A stretch of 64,000 bases of DNA, from positions 24,027,559 to 24,091,558 of the forward strand of contig CM037840.1 in assembly GCA_021234535.1 (NCBI GenBank). Direction: 5' to 3'. The notes below the pieces were generated by a model. That model was not told the origin of the DNA and searched no databases. It saw nothing but the letters and a program-made list of their open reading frames with translations. This DNA is from Stichopus chloronotus. Taxonomy: Eukaryota; Echinodermata; Holothuroidea; Aspidochirotida; Stichopodidae. A program made the position numbers and the translations under genes. Of this stretch, positions 11,102-24,485 are shown in pieces (the stretch's first letter is position 1; every line of letters starts with the position of its first letter).

Positions 11102-13658
11102 GTAGCTATAGGTTTACCAGAAGTGCTATATCCCTATAGTGTTTTGAGCGCGTAGTATCCACTCGGCTAGTCACCCTGCATTACCGTGTTACTTATCACA
11201 CCACATCTGTGTCAGTAAGTGTACCGGTGCAACGACGTACTACAAACAAACACTTCAGTCAACTTCCCTGTATATATAAAGAGGTTCCCAATGGTAAACT
11301 TAACCGTAACCTTGTTAAAAACGTTTGCATTTATCTACCCCGTTTTCACATAACTGTCCTAACGCAAGCGCGAGACTTTTTAGTGGTGGCGCTACGTCAC
11401 AATTGCTCGTAAAATATTTCACTACAAGTTTATGGTGAGGTGGTTTGTATTCTCAACTCATTTATTAAAACATTGATGTGTTGTTGAGGGCTCGCACCAC
11501 ATGGGTTTCCTTTTTGATTTCGTGCACTTATGCTTCAAGGAGAAAGATTTGGGTTAGAGATCAACTGAAAGTATTGACGCTCGTAAAAATATCTGATGAC
11601 GTCAGTGAGATCCCTTTGAAATGTCCTGTTTAATATAACCATACCATACATATTCTTATATGTGGAACAGACGACAGTGGTATGTACTCAAAAGACACTT
11701 TCGTACACTGTCAACATACCGACAGTGTAAGACGTCAGCACTGTAGTACTGTGGGGGAAGTGACGAACTTGGGCCTGAACTCATCCAAGTGGCGGCACAT
11801 GTTGATTTTATCATTTCCTACACCTATATGTAAATAGATCCCGTGGCGGGGGTCTCTCGATTGCACGTGTCACCCCAAAAAAATTTCCAGAAATGATAAG
11901 TGTGCCTTTAAATGATTATCGCAGACAGATCATATTAAGAACATTGTTTTTATGTAGTAGTAAATGTGCCAGAGAGAAGACTCTCTAATGTTATGGGTGA
12001 ATCCGGTGCGCTTAGAAACGAAATCCTGGATGAACAGCCCCCCCCCCCTTTCCCCGGTGGGTGTTCAGGTAACGAGAAACATCGAAGATGTAATTGTACA
12101 TGCGATATTAAGACAGTAACATCGATAAAAAAAAATAATCGAATAAAAAAAGACCCAGTTCAGTATAAGAAAGGAGAATTCCTAACATAAAATCTTTCAG
12201 AGGAAATTTTTCGAAGAAATAAATGGACCGCTTTGCTTGTAAGATTACGGATCAGTGTTGGAGAGGGGAGGGGGAGGGAGGTGAGGGGGTTCAATGTTAA
12301 ATTGGCGGGTGGAAATGCAGTGGCAAAGCCAGTGGTGAAGCGCATGGAATGATCTTTCTCGTGATTCGAGTGCAAGATCGCAGGGCCACCTAGGTTGGAG
12401 TATAATACCACTCGGTCAGTACACATATGTACTTCTGATTATATGTAAGAAAGTAAATGTACACAAGTCTACCGATGAATAAAATTAGGAAACCTAATTA
12501 ACTTTGAAAACAAACTGCGTTGGCTAGTTTGTACCAGTAAAGTTAGAAATTTTCTCGCTTGTGCAATGGTATGAGAAAAGTTGTTCCACTATTTGAGAAC
12601 CGCACACTGTCTTAAAAGCTCATAACGGGATTCTTAGCAGGGGTTGGATCACCCGGCTCTACCTGAGTATCCCGTGCTTCTATATGTCCTCCTTCAATCG
12701 CTGTTGAGCTTGTCAGTGCGAGAGCCCATAAATTGGTTGTCAGTGGTAAATACAGACCCTACTCAAGTCATCGAGCATATGCGTAAAAAAGTTCGATCAA
12801 AAGAGCCGTTGAATGAAAGGTAAGTGATGCGACAAAATTGAGAATTTAAAACGTAACTGTTAATCGACTGTATAGAGGTTACTGTTGTATTCAAGACACT
12901 GTAATCCCTAAACAGCAAACATTTTTCAAAACGCTGCTTAATTTGTTGATCCCAAATTGTTTTGAAATATTGTAAATAAAAAAAAAAGCACGCATGTTTT
13001 AAAGGAGGATGGGTAGTTGCGTCAACCATTTTACATGACTTTTTGCGCTTTCTTTCTTCAAATCATGTATAAGCATATCCCTTTAACAAATTTGTGTTAA
13101 AAATTGATCTACACATCGCAGCAGAGAGAAAAAAAAACGTTCATTTTTTTTTTATTTTTCTTATTTTGGCATCCCTTAGTAAATATTCATGAGTATGTGT
13201 TTTATGGCTCTCCCTAGCTTTGTAGATCAAATTATGTCAGTTGAACTTCATCCGTGTTTACTTGCAGAGTTAAGGTAACAATTGGTGACCTTTGACCAAA
13301 GAACCTTCCTTGTTCGAGGTAGGGTTATGCATAAGACACGAATATTATCTAGGGACGTCAAGATAAGAAAAATAAAAATTTTTTTTTTCTCTCTCTCTTT
13401 GCCAGGGCACTTTATGATACATTGTGCCATCAGGATAATTATAGATCTTTTTTTTTACCATAAATCTGCTAAGGAGATATGATTATATCGGATTTTATGG
13501 AAGAACCTCTCGAGCAGTTGTGTATGTCACAACTTATCTATCCTCCTCTTTAGTCATTTGCATGCTACCATGGTAGTACAAAACAATAGTACTTTCTGCG
13601 TTCGAACGCACGTCACTTCAAATTTTTCACTGCCTTTGGCGATACCAAGTATGAAAAA

Positions 13659-13712
13659 AGAGGGGGGGGGGACATTTACAAACTTTTGCTTCCAGTTGTC
13701 CCCCCCCCCTCT
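13659..13712. repeat. Perfect 16 bp inverted repeat made of a G-tract and a C-tract
   Basis: Left arm AGA-G10-ACA at 13659-13674 and right arm TGT-C10-TCT at 13697-13712 are exact reverse complements separated by 22 bases. The flanking triplets pair too, so this is more than two chance homopolymers. Confidence 0.85.
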
Positions 13713-14511
13713 ACTTAGCTGAAGTATATTGGTCCAATGTATAGCGCTCCATGTATATATAACCCATTTACCTTTCTGTTTAAAGAAGTCTTGAATCTTA
13801 AATTTTATATAGAACTACCGGGAACCTAACCCCCTGGATCCCCTTAGTGGAGAATTCCAAGGGACCCTACCAGGGACCCTTAATTTCCATATTGTCATCT
13901 TATGGGAATAACATAAAATATTAAAATCGTTCGGAATATTTGCATTGGCTGATGTATTATATAAATTAGAGCACTCTGGATACTTAGTTTTTCACCTATA
14001 TAGAAATAGGCTCTACTTAAACCAATACAGTTTCCTGGGCTTCGCCCTCTGGATCCCACCAGCGAAATAGGGGGCCTTTATACCCCGTTGAATAAAAATT
14101 CCGACGCGCACTCGATTTTGCTTGATATAGTACATTTTTGCGAAATATTTTTGTCCCAGCAGTTTTCTTTTGCCCTTCAGCCCCTCCCTTCATGCAATTC
14201 TAAAATCATGTTACTGCCACCGGCAATAGGCCCTACAAGTAGCCTAAAACAAACCCGTTATATACTATGAACTCTTTAACGTTGGGTCACACTAGCCCGA
14301 TTCAAACGCAAAATTCAGTTTTCGACTAAATTAGTGCAAATTGATCATACAAGATGTTCGGGATAGAGCAGTTTCAAGTTTTCTCTGAGTCCTGGTTGTC
14401 TTGGATAGGTGAGTCGATTCTGTAGTTGCTATTTTGTATAAATTAATGTAAACGGCAGTTCACAAGCTGTGCAATTGGAGTTGTAGGGTAAGGTAAATCG
14501 CGTGTTGCATC

Positions 14512-14521
14512 GCGCATGCGC
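14512..14521. promoter_or_regulatory. NRF1-type palindrome GCGCATGCGC
   Basis: An exact GCGCATGCGC lies in a CpG-bearing patch of AT-rich DNA. It matches the core of the NRF1 consensus. No adjacent gene start was identified, so the role is uncertain. Confidence 0.35.
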
Positions 14522-15656
14522 GAGAGGGGAAACTGTGTCATGCAGTCAAACATCAGAGTTCATTTTGAATCCTTTAACATAATGTTGACAAAAAGAAAGT
14601 ATTGAATTTGTTCAAGAGCCTCTACGTCAAAGTCGGGATGTAATACCTGCTATGTCTTATACATGAGGGTTCAGTGTATCTGAATATGCAAACAGCATAT
14701 ATATCTCCAAATGGCGTTTTACGTTAATTAAATATGCATTAAAACAATCCTTGACCCTGCACTGATTAAAGTTCAAGGAAAATAGTTTTGACTTTTATGA
14801 GAACAAATGATTAAACAGAAATCGAAAGACATACTTTTACTTGAGATATACCTCTTCATGGTTACATGTGAATGGGGTATGTATAAGAGCAGACATGTTG
14901 CATAATATATGGCATATTCATACTTGTGTAGCATAAGATATTGAGTAATCTTCATTTTAAACAGAAGGATAAAACAACATGTGAGGAGGATTTTGTTATC
15001 TTTACGGTCGTGTGTGACATGAAAATGACATTTTGGAATATTGAGTGCAATCAGCATTGACAATATTAACAGTAGCCACAAATTCCATCAAAATCCGTCA
15101 AAGATTGACCACTTTAGAGGCAAATTAGTGTCTCACAGCTGTGTCATGAATATTGATATCACTGACCAATGTGAAACTCAGTAATGTAGTAATTAAAAGG
15201 CAAAATATAAAGGCTTAACAAAAGAAATACTGACACTGTGCAACACTCTACGTCATCTGTTTTGCATTTTCTGAAACTTTGAAAAGCCATATCTCAAGAA
15301 CGGTAGAAGATATGAAGAAAATTCCAACGAATTTTCACTCAGGGTTTTACTTTGCAGGTTCTGAAAGAAGGGTGCTCTTTTCTAAAAACATGTCACACAA
15401 CATTTAACAACTGTAATTGTACAAACAATTATAAAAATGGTTTGGATAATTTCAACGCCCTTCAGATACATGGCAACTGGAGTATACTGTCACTGCATTC
15501 AAACTATCTTTAACTAAGCTGCATAATGAGGGTCTTATAGAAGCACGGGTTTGTATTTCATGATAATGTTTGGGAAAAAACGTTATATGGGAAAAGAGAT
15601 GTTACAATATTAAGGCATGGCTTGGCACTTTTAACGTAACTATCAATTTCTGATTT

Positions 15657-15986
15657 ATGACGTCATGGGAAAGTCCGGTAATATCACCACGTGACATAAT
15701 TGATTCTCACGGTTTCGTTGAAAAAGTACAGTACTTTTACAGGTATATATGTATAATGGAAAAATTACTTCGTGACAAAAAAGAAAAAGTAAAAATCTCG
15801 GTAGATTGCGAGAAGTTGAGGAACAAAGTACGCATTCCAGGCCGACGTTCGCGTATTGATTCATATATCAAAGTATACAGTCAGAAAATATTAACTTTAG
15901 ACTTAATTCGTGCTACAAGACTTCAAGAATTCCCAGAAAAATCACAGAAACTTCTACAGTGGCTTTATGAGAATATTTACGTTTGA
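15657..15986 (+). CDS. Hypothetical 109-residue open frame, unrecognised
   Basis: ATG-initiated frame ending TGA at 15984-15986. The product is basic and rich in Lys, Arg and Ile/Leu (for example EKVKISVDCEKLRNKVRIPG) with a helical look toward the C-terminus (EKSQKLLQWLYENIYV). No signal peptide, membrane segment or family motif is visible. The start overlaps a perfect TGACGTCA CRE palindrome at 15658-15665. The surroundings are AT-rich and no splice partners were found. It could be a chance frame, a single-exon orphan gene or a TE remnant. Confidence 0.2.
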   Translation: MTSWESPVISPRDIIDSHGFVEKVQYFYRYICIMEKLLRDKKEKVKISVDCEKLRNKVRIPGRRSRIDSYIKVYSQKILTLDLIRATRLQEFPEKSQKLLQWLYENIYV

Positions 15987-16526
15987 TAGATTGATAAATT
16001 GAATAATCAATTGATTGATTCCAACTTTAATTAGACCATTGTGGTATTAACACTCAACAGACAAAACAATATAAGTGTGGGAGCATTATACAGTATGGCA
16101 GACTTATACGGTAGTTAAAGGAGCGAAATATTAACATGTATGTTCAAGGTGGGATAGGGGGGGGGGGATCCAATGAAGTTAAAAGGCTTATGGATGGTCC
16201 TCTTTGAAGAGAGTATGTAAAGATAAACAACAAAATAAACAACAACAGAGATATGCCTATAAACTATTTAGAATGACAAGAGGTTTTATGTTTCTGGGGA
16301 TTAAAGAAAAAAAAAAAAGACGGGCCTACCTAGTAAGTTCTAAAGTATTGTTTTGAAGTCCTTTTTTCTGGAATTTGGATGTAGGGTCACTATTAATGCC
16401 TTATACCTACTGTGAAGAAACATATATAATTCTGAATATGTGCTTTATTGGATGAAGAATAGTTATTGATGTCTCAGTGATTGACAGTTCAGTGTACATA
16501 TTATAACAGCATTAGGCCATATCACA

Positions 16527-17060
16527 CGTTTTCAAGATTCAAGATTTTCAAGATTCAACTTATTTCCACAATACAATATACAACGTTGACAATTAACAAG
16601 ACAAGGGAGTGGAGGAGGGCTGAGGAAGCAGAATGCTTTTACGAGCAGCCCCCCCCCCCCTTAAACATATAAACCAAACATGAAAGTATAGATAGACATA
16701 AAAAAAAAAACAATACATAAAACATAACATAAAGAAGGTGAAAGTAGAAGTAGTTTAACCAATGTACCTCTGTAAAATATGTTCCTTTAAGTTTTTACAA
16801 AATATACCTAGGGATTTAGAATTCTTAATGGCATCATCGAGATTGTTCCAGAACTTTGGGCCCATGATGTAAAAAGAACGATTAAAAGCTTGGGTACAAA
16901 ACCTACTTACATGAAAATTATCAGACTTCCTAGTGTGGTAGTGGTGGTAATCCCGATGTAAATTAAAGTAATTGTCAAAAACTATGGGCAAGCTATCATT
17001 AACATACTTGTACATAAAAATCGAAATCTGATACCTATTGCCCCACCTTTTGCCCTTCAC
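16527..17060 (-). mobile_element. 5'-truncated LINE (CR1/L2-like) 3' end with C-terminal ORF2 tail
   Basis: A minus-strand frame 17060-16755 (101 residues) matches the C-terminal region found after the reverse transcriptase in CR1/L2-type LINEs. It reads FMYKYVNDSLP, then a TRKSDNF segment, then FNRSFYIMGPKFWNNL and finally a FCKNLKEHIL helix. The frame is uninterrupted here but preceded by a stop, so the copy is 5' truncated. The 3' UTR follows down to about 16527 and ends in tandem TTGAATC / TTGAAAA units, a typical LINE 3' microsatellite tail. A poly-C tract (16649-16660) lies in the UTR. Confidence 0.75.
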
Positions 17061-20000
17061 CTAGCTATTGATCGGTTTCGTTTTTAATGACCTGCACCAA
17101 AGACGAGGGTATAGGATCGTGAAAAGGCAGGTTAAGGTATGTACAACAGCAAACGTGCAAACTGCAGGATTTTTGCAGCGGACCAAAGGAGAGGAGGGGA
17201 CGTTGCTGTATGGCGTAGTAAGAACATTAATCATCACAAAAAGTGCTTTTGAAGGACAGATACAGATGAAGAAACATGATGTGCATATGAGATACCATAT
17301 AAATTACGGGAAATTGAGGGTGACGGAAGGTATACGCTTATGATTTATACTGAGTACAGGTACAAAACCCCGCAGTGGGCTCAGGAACAACCACATATAT
17401 ATAGAACTAGTGGATCGATGAAGCTGAAGTATTAATGATGGGAGGGATATCAGGCAGTTTGCGTGTAAGAACCCCCACAGAAAGTCAGGAGTGATGCCCC
17501 GAGTCACATCAGTGTAGACCTATAAGACATTGCAAATTTATCAAAAACCCCATAATCCGTAGAAAGTCATCGAGTTGTTGCAAATCCTTGGTATAGCCAA
17601 GCCATGCGTATCATTCACATTCTACATGCAGTTTTAGTTTATTCTATTCAAACCTGTTTCAAATTCTGTCGAAACGGGTTCGTTTTCACACATCGAAAAT
17701 GTCTCGTAATCTCCAACCGTACTTATCCACGGTGTACTACGTTTTCATCTCTTGTTAACCCTTCTGATGGGACAAAACTGCACATTCGCCACTCACTGCA
17801 GGACGTTCACCCTAAAAACAGCTGGTATATGTACATGAAAATATTTTATTATGAAAATTTCCAACCTGAAGCCTTTTGTTGATTGCCAAGTGCGGGCTCT
17901 ACAGCCAAAGCCACGCCCAACGGGACCGTGGTTTAATTGAGTTTTACCCCACTTGGAGAATGATGTTTTGAGTTTTTAGGAGCAATTGTTGTCACACGTA
18001 ATAATAAATGATAGAACACAGTTTACCATCCTTGGGGGTGAGTGTTGCATGGTCTCAACTCTTGTCGTTCCGTGCTCATGTGGTAAATGGGTGCTCACGT
18101 GGGTATTGTTTGTGTGTGTGTGTGCGTGCGTGAGTATGTGCGTGTGTTGCGAGGTTTAGCCTATATCATGAATGTCTAATCACAATAGGCTATCAGTCCA
18201 TATCGTACTATTGTGACGTAATTTGATGGTATTACAATATTTCACAGAAAAACAAGTAACTTGCTTGTTTTTTTTTCTTTTTCAGATGTCCGTTGAAAGA
18301 AAAACAAATTCGAAGAGGGCACGCTGCAATATCCATTTGTTAGGGTTTTATTCTTTTATCGGTTTCGACCAGTAGTCATTGCGGTCTTCTACGACCGTCA
18401 ACGACTTGTGAATCTATCGAGGATAGGAAACAAATTTGTAAACTACTAATCGTCAAATCAAGGGATGGATGCGAACGAATACACACACCCACACACGTAC
18501 ACCCAACTTTGTTTTCCATTCATTCCGAGGACCTCATTGTGCTTTCTTTTGTTTTTTCTTCCTCAACCCTAACCTTAACAATAGACTCTCTATTGCTAAT
18601 CTTGAGAGAACCGGAGAAATCTATTGAATTTTCTACAGAGGACCTAAAATCTATTGTTTCGGTCCTCGATCCCACCCGAAAACAAGGGCACACACAAGAT
18701 ATTCCAAGATATGTTATAGATGGAGGAAAAACTTACAACGATGAATCAAAAGAACATGAAATTTAAACGCCCTAGATTGTGTGAAGTTATCAATGACCAC
18801 AATGGGCACTGTGCATCAATGATCCACATTACGCTACTCTTCAAGACTGTTGAGTCTAAATAGATCCCCATAAGCACCCAGTGGTGAAGGGAATGGGTCC
18901 CTTAAAAAAGGATTTCGCCCCCACCCCTACTTAATTTTTTGGGGGTCACAAAACATTGCAATTATGTCACATCATTTGCCGGTGCGCACACCCGTATTTC
19001 TATTTAATCCTCCCTAAAAATTACCCCAAAATGACAAAGTTTGCTCTTTATTTTGTTTAGTTTTGAAATTCGATACCGCCACCCTGTCCGTTTTCCGTTT
19101 TTTTTTATTTGTGTTTTGAAGCAGAGAAACAATAATTAATATTGACCTCTGCAAATGCGTAGATTGCATACTGACATTCTCTACCGGGTGTTTATTATGT
19201 ACAACAGTTATCGGTACAAAAACTAGCTAACATGTGTTACGTAAGCCTAATCACTGACACTTGTTGTAGTGAACGTTAAAATTGTAGTCACAGTAAGATG
19301 TTAAATTATAACTAACTGGCAACAGGATTTCTCACAGGTCAGTATCAATTGCAAAATGTTGCATCAAATTGAAAACAAAAAAAGCAAAACTGCTAAATGG
19401 GAGAGGGCCATGGACTCCCCCCCCCCCCCCGTAAACATCACCCGCCTCATTCTATCACCCCCTCTTTTCTATCAAAATACACTATCGTGCCCCTTGTTAT
19501 ATCCTATTACATTATGTTTTCACTTACTATTGGACGTCTTAAGTTTTAAGTTGTTTGACTAATACACTCACGACATGCATTATCAACCTCTCTATATCCT
19601 CTGATCGCAAAATAACCAGAAATAAGTGTTACAACAAAACTGAGACAATTTACATTTTTTATCAGTCATCTATATGAAAAAGTACAAACAATTGCAGCAT
19701 TTTGTATAAAGTGATACCTGTGTGAAACAAAACTCTGAGGGGGAAGGGAATCCCCTCAACGTAGAAACCTCCCCCAAGATCAGTTGTTTCTTCAAATCAC
19801 TATGACCTGGGCAGGTGCAGGCTGTGATGCGAAGGATGTGCCAGGTTGAAAAAAGAAATGAGACAAGAATTACTTGGAACGGTCTAACAACGCAAGAATC
19901 ACCAATGAAGTTGGAAAAATAAAACCATCTCTGCAAAAAGGAATTCTTGAAGAAATATTCAATTCAAATTGAACATCAAATGTGGCACCATTTTGCATCT

Positions 20001-21039
20001 AGCCCACCATTTTTTAGCAAAATATTCAAAAGGGAAGGGGTGCCCCCTCTTGAAAAGGTTTGCTAAATCCTGGATCCGCCACTGAAATCTATTCACAAGT
20101 GATCACAGTATTAAATGAAATAAAGGAATGTAAATTAATGCGTTTGTAAGGAATGAAACCTTGATAAAAAAAAACAAACAAACAACAGAGCCAACTTGGA
20201 CGAACACTTTAGAAAGTTGGAGGAGAGAAAAGTTAGCGACAAGGGTCAATTCTAACCGAGTGCATATGCCATCATTCCTCCAGCGTCTGTGAGAGGGATT
20301 TGTTGTTGGTGTTGAGAAGAATTTGCAGTCCAGGAAACTGCAGAACATCACGTTTGCACCACCCTTATTCCAGACGGGCTCTGTAAACCGTAAATAGCAC
20401 GACGAGGCAAGACGCATGGAGAGAATATGAGGATTAGTGCCTTTGAACAGTGTTGGAGAAAAAAAGAGGTCAGAGAATCTCAAAACGCAAGAGAGGGAAG
20501 AAGACTTGGCATGGCCAGCAGCTAACATTGAAATTAAGCTTTTGCCCTACATCGGCCATTAAACAGAAGACGGTAATGACCTGTTACAATTCGGTTTGAC
20601 AATTGCAATGAAGAAAAATTGAAAAGAAAAATCGAGACGCGGTATGATCAAAGATTGTGAAAAACTCAATCATGAACTAAGTCGTGACAATATCCAAAAA
20701 AAAATTGTGCAATGTTGTAAGAAATTATGAAATCATTTGTGGGAATGGAGAAAAAAAAGAAACATAAATTGATTACAAAGCCCTGCAAGTGCTGCTGGGA
20801 TTTTACCAGCAACAACGAAACCGCAACATAAGACTATCGCGTCTCCATCGATAGCCGGTGTGTCGCTTTTGTACAGCTTGGTTGTAAGTTCAACCTTTTT
20901 TGAGAAATTAGAAATACTTTTATTAGGAGTCCGATTACACACCAGTTGCGGTCTTCTCTCTCTCCCTCTCTTTATAAAAAAAGCACGGTGAAAGTCTACA
21001 GTTTTGACGACATTCCCTGTACAGTATGGAACGCCAAAA
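17061..21039. other. Intergenic, no supported gene
   Basis: Holds GT-rich simple repeats (about 18108-18146) and CA-rich sequence (about 18480-18505), a poly-C tract at 19417-19430 and assorted AT-rich sequence. A polypyrimidine-CAG-ATG context at about 18265-18288 resembles a splice acceptor but the frame closes after 29 codons. The 141-codon minus frame at 20528-20103 resembles nothing known. Confidence 0.5.
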
Positions 21040-21320
21040 GGGCAATGAATTTTGTTGTCTCATGGTAGTTCGTCTCAACTTAATTCGTTGTCTCATTTCA
21101 TTTTGTGACCTTTTTGGTTTGTCTCATTCAGTTTTGTCGTCTCACTCAATTTTGTCTCCTGGAAGTTTTTCTCATCTACGCTTGCTTCATTTTAAGATTG
21201 TCTCATTAAAAGTTTGCCTCATATTAGGTTGTCTCGTATAAATTTGCTTCATTGAAGTTCGTCTCACTGAAGTTCGTCTCATTCGAGTTTGCTTCATTTA
21301 AGTTTGCCTCGTTCTATTTG
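21040..21320. repeat. Degenerate 14-17 bp repeat of the TTTGTCTCATT type
   Basis: Roughly 18 imperfect units of (A/G)AGTTTG(T/C)CTCATT run head to tail. The phrases 'tttgtctca', 'gttcgtctca' and 'gtttgcctca' recur at 14-17 bp spacing. The array is not coding. Confidence 0.7.
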
Positions 21321-23896
21321 GTAGAATTCGCATACTTGGGTGAATGATATAGTCTCCACGACATTAAATTTGTGAAAATGGATTACATCACTCCAGTCTA
21401 GACAAAAACTAGTCAAAGATTGCCCCCTTGTGCATCTCAGTATAATTTAATTAAAAATTACCACCTCCCAACCACTCAACCATGTCAGTAGGGGGGGGGT
21501 GGGGGTGGACACTCAACAACAAATGGTTCACGTCAAATGGTCCCCTTATCCACCGAAACCTGTGGAGGGTTTTTTTTTTTTATATCAAAAAACATTCACA
21601 GTTGAAGAGTAATCATGAAAGGGCCACCAGGCTATGCACACTATTTCGTAAAAACTGTTGACAATGCAATGAGATAAAGAAAAAGTCTGCTTTGCAAAAT
21701 AATTTTATTGGCATGATTATTTCATTGAAAGTGCGATATATAAAGTCAGGAATATACAGAGATATAAAATAGACTGGACAGATACCGACTGTTGGCCATG
21801 CGAAAGAAACTGAACAATACACAGTGCTGTTGCACCCCAATCTCTTTCCCCCCACTGCCCCACGCTTGGCCCCCTTCCCTAGCCCAGGGAAAGATACGCT
21901 AAGAAAGTTGTCACCTTAATAATTATGGTGATTATGAAAGTATAAGTGAGGCACTTGTGTATGGTACACTGAAATTTGCACACAATCTGGAGAAGACTTC
22001 CACTGGTTTCAGTTGGTTCATAACATGAACAGAAGACCCATGGATGAAGAGGAACCACCCTACCATCACATGATACCGCACTTGGAGATTCACTTCGCCA
22101 TCTCTGTGAAGGTCTAATGTACTTGATATAAACACAGGTTAAGCTGCTGAAGTGTAAAAGATTTTTACTCAAAAAGTCAATGACTTTCACATTTTTAAAA
22201 TTCATACCAATCCCTGTCGGTAAATAGTGACTACTGTTGACTGAGTCTGGTATCAAAGCATATATGACAAGGGCAATCTGCATGATTCTATAAGCGGAGT
22301 TTTTCACCCAGAAACTTAAGCTTCTGAAGTGAAACCATTGTTATTCGAAAAAAAAAAAATATTCGTGACTGGAAAATGTTGTACTTCAATAAACAGACTC
22401 CCCACACATCAAACACAAAGCTTATTGACAAATGTTTCTCCCCTCACCCACCCAAAGAAAAAAGGTCCTTTTCAAGGGGAGGGGGACACTAAAACACGTT
22501 CTTGTGATATGCTGTCTTTCAGGTAAAAGCTCATTTGTTTGAATTATTCCACCAGTATGCTTCGCAAACACCTTTACCCGTTTCTCCAGGATGCAATAAT
22601 TTATCAACGTTTTTCTATTTAACACAATAGATATTACAAAATGAAGAATGTAATAGATCAAGGTAAATTTAGGGGGGGAGGACGGCCATGTCCTTGTTTT
22701 AAGAAAATGCCACGTTGATTAAATTATCACAAAACTTTCTGGCAATTAGATCCAACATTTGGAACAAATAAAGGATTTGAACAGCTTTTTTGATACAAAA
22801 AAATAAAAAAAATAAACTGATTATAAAAATGTAACACGTTTCCAAAGTTCGAAGTCTGAATCTTAGGATGGATTTAAATGTTTTTAAAAATTTCTTTCAC
22901 TTCAATTCTGTAATTCTGTGAAGAGGTATAACAAAATATACAAAATGAGGAAGAATAAAAACAAAATATGCGGCGTGATCTTTTTGTTCGATTGTTTAAA
23001 ACATATAAGAAATCAAAAATATATAAAATGTAGCATTTGTTACTAAAGGCAACCACCGATTGAAATGAAAAATTAATTTGCTGGATTTTTTTTTGGGGGG
23101 GGGTTATTTCAGATGGGTTATGCAAAAGGTATATGAAAGATATACTGAAGTAGGAAGACAAAAAAAAATTCTTCATTATCGATAAAACAATGGGTAAAGA
23201 TCAGATTCTAGGTCTATTCAAAAGGTTTGGAAGAAATGTTTAACTCTTTGCACTTGGTTGTATCCCAGAGTGAGTTTCTTTATGACATGTGCCAAAACAC
23301 AGCTGTTAAAGGGAACGGATCGTCTTATGCATCACGTGAACGCTCGAGCGCGTTCACTGTGAAGCTTCGCGCACAATGTGTATGTATACTTGCGTTTTGA
23401 AGTCAAGTGTTAGTGACAAATCCGTCCACTCGCAGTAAGCAACTGGGGAAAAGTAAAATGCGGAAGTGACGTAACAAATTCTGAGGCGCTCAATTCAAGA
23501 GGGCCGATGAGACGATCCTTCACCTTTGAATGAGCGCATCAAGACAACAAAGCTTCCAACTCACCCGACCAGTCCACACTTTGCCCTCTGCCACCCCTCC
23601 TCCCTCGACTGCAGTGGCATTATACATCTAAAGCTAACAGACAAAAACTCATCAGAGGTCTGTCAGAAGACATGTTTATGATTTCCAAACTTCAATTAAA
23701 ACAAGGACAATGGTAACGTTCAGATGATATAAAACAACTTTGGAACAAAGGTTTTCATAATATACAAAGCGGCAAACCAAATATCATCCAATTATTGACA
23801 GGAAGCCTTCTTTTAAGTCAAATCTTCCTGGTCAAAAAAAAAAAAAATCAGTTTTAATAAAATCATAACATTCTTCTCATTGACTTAAAGAGAGGC
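21321..23896. other. Intergenic, AT-rich, no gene seen
   Basis: AT-rich DNA with A-runs and G-tracts (about 21491-21499, 23095-23103). Open frames on the minus strand are low-complexity Phe/Ser/Ile-rich translations of AT-rich DNA. It lies downstream of the OATP gene and could include distal 3' UTR, which I cannot demonstrate. Confidence 0.5.
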
Positions 23897-24485
23897 ATGC
23901 TATGGTTCATTTGTACCATGTATGCGATGGTTGTATGCTATGGATACATGAATGAATGCTTTGGTTCATTTGTACCATGTATGCTATGGATATACACAAT
24001 GGATGTACCTTTTGGTTCATTTGTACCATGTATGCTATGGATGTACACTATGGATGTACCTTTTGGTTCACTTGTACCATGTATGCTATGGCTGTATGCT
24101 ACTAATGTATAGAAGTATGCATTGGTTCATTTGCACCATGCATGCTATGGATGTATGCTTTGGTTCATTTGTACCATGTTTGCTATGGATGTACACTATG
24201 GATGTACCTTTTGGTTCACTTGTACCATGTATGCTATGGCTGTATGCTACTAATGTATAGAAGTATGCATTGGTTCATTTGCACCATGCATGCTATGGAT
24301 GTATGCTTTGGTTCATTTGTACCATGTTTGCTATGGATGTACACTATGGATGTACCTTTTGGTTCATTTGTACCATTATGCTATGGTTGTATGCTATGAA
24401 TGTATGGCTTCATGCTTTGGTTCATTTGTACCATGTATGCTATGGTTGTATGCTATGGACGTATGGATGTACGTATGCTATGGTT
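23897..24485. repeat. Minisatellite with 148 bp higher-order unit
   Basis: Built from phrases TTTGGTTCATTTGTACCATG and TATGCTATGGATGTA. A 148 bp compound unit is duplicated almost exactly: the block starting 24041 recurs starting 24189. Open frames of 71-102 residues in several forward frames, reading variations of LVHLYHVCYGC, arise because the repeat lacks stops and are not taken as genes. Confidence 0.9.

Larger units (their letters stand above)
11102..15656. other. Intergenic, mostly featureless
   Basis: Contains a TATA-like motif (11271-11281), poly-C at 12038-12048, a G/C-tract inverted repeat (13659-13712) and an NRF1-type palindrome (14512-14521). No exon with family similarity was recognised. 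Confidence 0.5.

Noticed and set aside
18265..18380. Polypyrimidine tract, CAG and ATG resembling a first or internal exon
   Set aside because: The frame stops after 29 codons with no donor and no recognisable peptide.
20103..20528. 141-codon minus-strand ATG frame
   Set aside because: No domain, no codon regularity, Phe/Ser-rich tail from AT-rich DNA and no splice partners. Left as unassigned sequence.
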